This document shows, piece by piece, positions 61,986-64,000 of a stretch of 64,000 bases of DNA. This DNA is from an uncultured Erysipelotrichaceae bacterium. Lineage in GTDB: Bacteria; Bacillota_I; Bacilli_A; RFN20; CAG-826. The stretch covers positions 81,224-145,223 of the forward strand of contig CACZZG010000001.1 of NCBI GenBank assembly GCA_902785645.1, written 5' to 3'. A program made the position numbers and the translations under genes. The notes under the pieces were generated by a model. That model was not told the DNA's origin. It worked only from the letters and a program-made list of their open reading frames with translations, and did no database searches. Within the stretch, counting starts at the first letter, position 1. The number at the start of each line of letters is the position of its first letter.

Positions 61986-62771
61986 ATGTTTAATAATTTT
62001 CTAGAATTAAAAAAGCAACTAAATGTTTTGCAAGAGTGTTTTAAAAAACCAAATTTCAAATATTCAAATAACGATGATTTCGCCACTGTAAATGCTGAAT
62101 TTGAAAAAACGAAGGATATTCGAGATAGAATAGTTTACTTGTTTTCTCAAATGGATGATTTAGAAGTTGTTGGAAGTTTTTCTTATATGTTTAATATCAC
62201 ATTAAACGATGAAAGCATTAAAGAGGATTATTTTAAGTATTCATTTTTAAAATATGTTCTTTACGAAATAGCGCTTTATGTTCTTTCTGAAATTGTGGAA
62301 TGTCATAATTATATTCTTTTTGATAAGTTAATTTCTTTAGTTTGCATCTATGCTGAAACCCCGTCGTATCTAGTAAATTCGAATTTTTACTTTTCAATCG
62401 ATTTAGACCAAACAGTAGCATGTAATCTAAAATGCTTATCAAATAGTGATGAATTAAAAGTTATTCGCGAATTAGTTTCAAAAAGAATTAATCACGAAAT
62501 TTGTTCACTCGATGGCTTGATAACCGTAGACCTCATTCTTTCCGAGGGTGCAATTCTACACGATTATGAATATAACGGTTTTCTATCAATTTATGTTCGA
62601 GCGGGACAAAAAAGATTGCCCGTTCTCGCATCACTAGTACGCTCTGAAATCAAATCAAAAGAAGGCAATAATTACTACCTTTTTGGTTTTAATGATTATG
62701 ATTCGTTATTTAATGCAATCTCAAAGGCAAGAAGAACTAATCTGACTTTGACCAGTGGAATCGTAAAATAA
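61986..62771 (+). CDS. Protein of unknown function in the defence island
   Basis: 261 aa, soluble, no signal peptide. N-terminal half is helical and acidic, the C-terminal half mixed (RAGQKRLPVLASLVRSEI). I recognise no domain. Good SD (AGAGAGG). It precedes the DUF3800 gene by 77 bases with no terminator between, so the two may be one operon. Confidence 0.7.
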   Translation: MFNNFLELKKQLNVLQECFKKPNFKYSNNDDFATVNAEFEKTKDIRDRIVYLFSQMDDLEVVGSFSYMFNITLNDESIKEDYFKYSFLKYVLYEIALYVLSEIVECHNYILFDKLISLVCIYAETPSYLVNSNFYFSIDLDQTVACNLKCLSNSDELKVIRELVSKRINHEICSLDGLITVDLILSEGAILHDYEYNGFLSIYVRAGQKRLPVLASLVRSEIKSKEGNNYYLFGFNDYDSLFNAISKARRTNLTLTSGIVK

Positions 62772-62848
62772 ATATACTTCTATTAATACAGTCAGAATCT
62801 TTTATCATTTGTTGTGATTAATTGCATTAAAATAGATTTTTAATCTTT

Positions 62849-64000
62849 ATGAAAACCGAGTATCAGTTTTATTACGACGAAAGTGGTCATAGTAGAAAGC
62901 TTACTGAAAAATCTATAACGGCTGATAACTATGATGACTTTTTTGTGTCGGTTATTGTTGGTATAAATAATAAACAAACAGAATCTTTGAATAAGGACTA
63001 TTTTTTGTTTGAGGAAAAATACAAATATTATTACGAAATTGATGAATTAAAAAGCACAATATTCAGCGACAAAAAATACAAATACGGTTTTAAGAGTTTC
63101 AAACAAATAGATTTGGAAGCAATTAACGATTTCTTTAATTTACTAATTAAATATAATTTGCTAATCTACATTTCTGTTCAAAACAAGATTGAATATTTAA
63201 TCGATCAGCTTCTAAGAGCTTATGAAAACAATTACCTGGTTGATGCTGACGCTATAAGATACACGGTGACGAAAGCCATTACTGTTTATAGACCAAAAAA
63301 GGTATTGTCCTCTATATATCAAGGGGATTCTTTTGCGACAGAATTAAAATCTTTCTTAAATGAAAGAATTGCCACCAATGGTGACTTGAAACTTAAAGAA
63401 TGGGAAAATCTCGCTTTTGAACAAACTTGTTTTCTAATTGATAAAAACAAAGAATTGTCTTTTGTTGAATGGGATTATACCCATCCTTTTGTTGGCTTTT
63501 CTTTATTTTTAAAAGAACACAATATTAAAACTAAAGAGATAATAATTGACAAAGAAGGAAGTGGAAACACTTTAAAAGCCGCAAAGGAATGTGGATTTAA
63601 AGAATCTTGTGAAAAGGATTCTAAGGATGAGGTAGGAATTAGAATCGCTGACATGTTGGCGGGCTTAATTAATGGTTTCATAAAATCCATTTTGGTTTCC
63701 ACTAGCTATATTGGCGAAAAAGAACCGACTAAAAAGTTAATTGATAAAAAATGGTTTGAGTTAAATGATTTGCAATGTAATTGTTATGCAAAAATGCAAA
63801 CGATAATAATTGAACAAAACGAGAGTTGGTATAAGACTTATTGTTCCTCCTATTCAGATCCTTTTTTGTTCCTTATATGCCTTTTAAACTATGTATCACA
63901 GAGCGGAATGGATTATTTAACAAAAAACACAAACATGAATAATGAATACCTCAACACGTATGTCTGTTCTTGTCTTCAAAAACGTTTCGAGTTTATGAGA
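62849..64000 (+). CDS. DUF3800 domain protein, 3' end cut by window edge
   Basis: 384 codons are open from ATG 62849 to the end. Begins FYYDESGHSRK, the metal-binding start (YxDESG) of DUF3800, an RNase H-like predicted nuclease family; acidic residues follow in IIDKEGSGNT and RIADMLAGL (about 235-275). DUF3800 genes recur in phage-defence islands. The protein continues beyond the canonical domain. No SD and no clear promoter, so it probably depends on 61986. Confidence 0.78.
   Translation, partial: MKTEYQFYYDESGHSRKLTEKSITADNYDDFFVSVIVGINNKQTESLNKDYFLFEEKYKYYYEIDELKSTIFSDKKYKYGFKSFKQIDLEAINDFFNLLIKYNLLIYISVQNKIEYLIDQLLRAYENNYLVDADAIRYTVTKAITVYRPKKVLSSIYQGDSFATELKSFLNERIATNGDLKLKEWENLAFEQTCFLIDKNKELSFVEWDYTHPFVGFSLFLKEHNIKTKEIIIDKEGSGNTLKAAKECGFKESCEKDSKDEVGIRIADMLAGLINGFIKSILVSTSYIGEKEPTKKLIDKKWFELNDLQCNCYAKMQTIIIEQNESWYKTYCSSYSDPFLFLICLLNYVSQSGMDYLTKNTNMNNEYLNTYVCSCLQKRFEFMR

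Noticed and set aside
37015-64000. Prophage
   Set aside because: No terminase, portal, capsid, tail or integrase genes; the region is a polysaccharide locus followed by defence-type genes.

Overview
This window looks like chromosome from a strictly anaerobic, low-GC bacterium of the Bacilli/Mollicutes-related Firmicutes, probably a gut lineage. The evidence is: an oxygen-sensitive class III ribonucleotide reductase; a six-subunit Rnf complex; a three-subunit electron-bifurcating [FeFe]-hydrogenase; B. subtilis-like gene orders (cysS-rlmB-sigH; ecfA1-ecfA2-ecfT-truA-rplM-rpsI); and AT-rich spacers. TGA ends many genes and Trp is TGG, so the code is the standard bacterial one and not the Mycoplasma code. 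The species is not identifiable from the sequence alone.

Layout. 1-2.1 kb: nrdD (cut by the left edge). 2.4-2.75 kb: a candidate type I toxin/antisense RNA locus. 2.9-6.8 kb: an old-yellow-enzyme type enoate reductase divergent from a two-subunit AcnX dehydratase. 6.9-13.5 kb: the rnfCDGEA operon with an NqrM-like protein, an unusually short RnfB, ApbE, a NusG-II protein and a Gx transporter. 13.6-14.6 kb: D-lactate dehydrogenase (minus strand). 14.8-18.9 kb: hydCBA. 19-27 kb: housekeeping genes (cysS, rlmB, a SigH-like sigma factor, ECF transporter core, truA, yebC, rplM, rpsI, tRNA-Ile). 27-33.3 kb: surface and lipoproteins with tRNA-Val and tRNA-Thr. 33.4-34.3 kb: a VbhA/Fic toxin-antitoxin module between two copies of a terminator repeat. 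34.3-37.5 kb: acyltransferase, LMW phosphatase, small proteins, tRNA-Leu and an IS remnant. 37.7-48.3 kb: a capsule/exopolysaccharide locus. 48.3-64 kb: a defence-type island.

How the genes work together. The hydrogenase couples NADH, ferredoxin and H2, and Rnf couples ferredoxin and NAD to an ion gradient. ApbE attaches FMN to RnfG and RnfD, and D-LDH offers another NADH sink. The polysaccharide locus holds an initiating sugar transferase, several glycosyltransferases, a flippase and an EpsG-type polymerase. The island contains an AbiH fragment, a DRT1-like reverse transcriptase-nitrilase, two AAA/DUF4143 ATPases around a GHKL-ATPase with a probable PD-(D/E)xK end, a DNA methyltransferase overlapping a DGQHR-domain protein, a structured RNA in front of a PBECR4-like nuclease, and a DUF3800 protein cut by the right edge.

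The best candidates for undescribed biology are the RNA plus PBECR4-like gene, the ATPase/GHKL-nuclease and methyltransferase/DGQHR cluster, the minimal type I toxin locus, the SigH start with a slippery site, and a recurrent pattern of genes that appear to have leaderless mRNAs. Functions are from motif recognition by eye; no database search was run.
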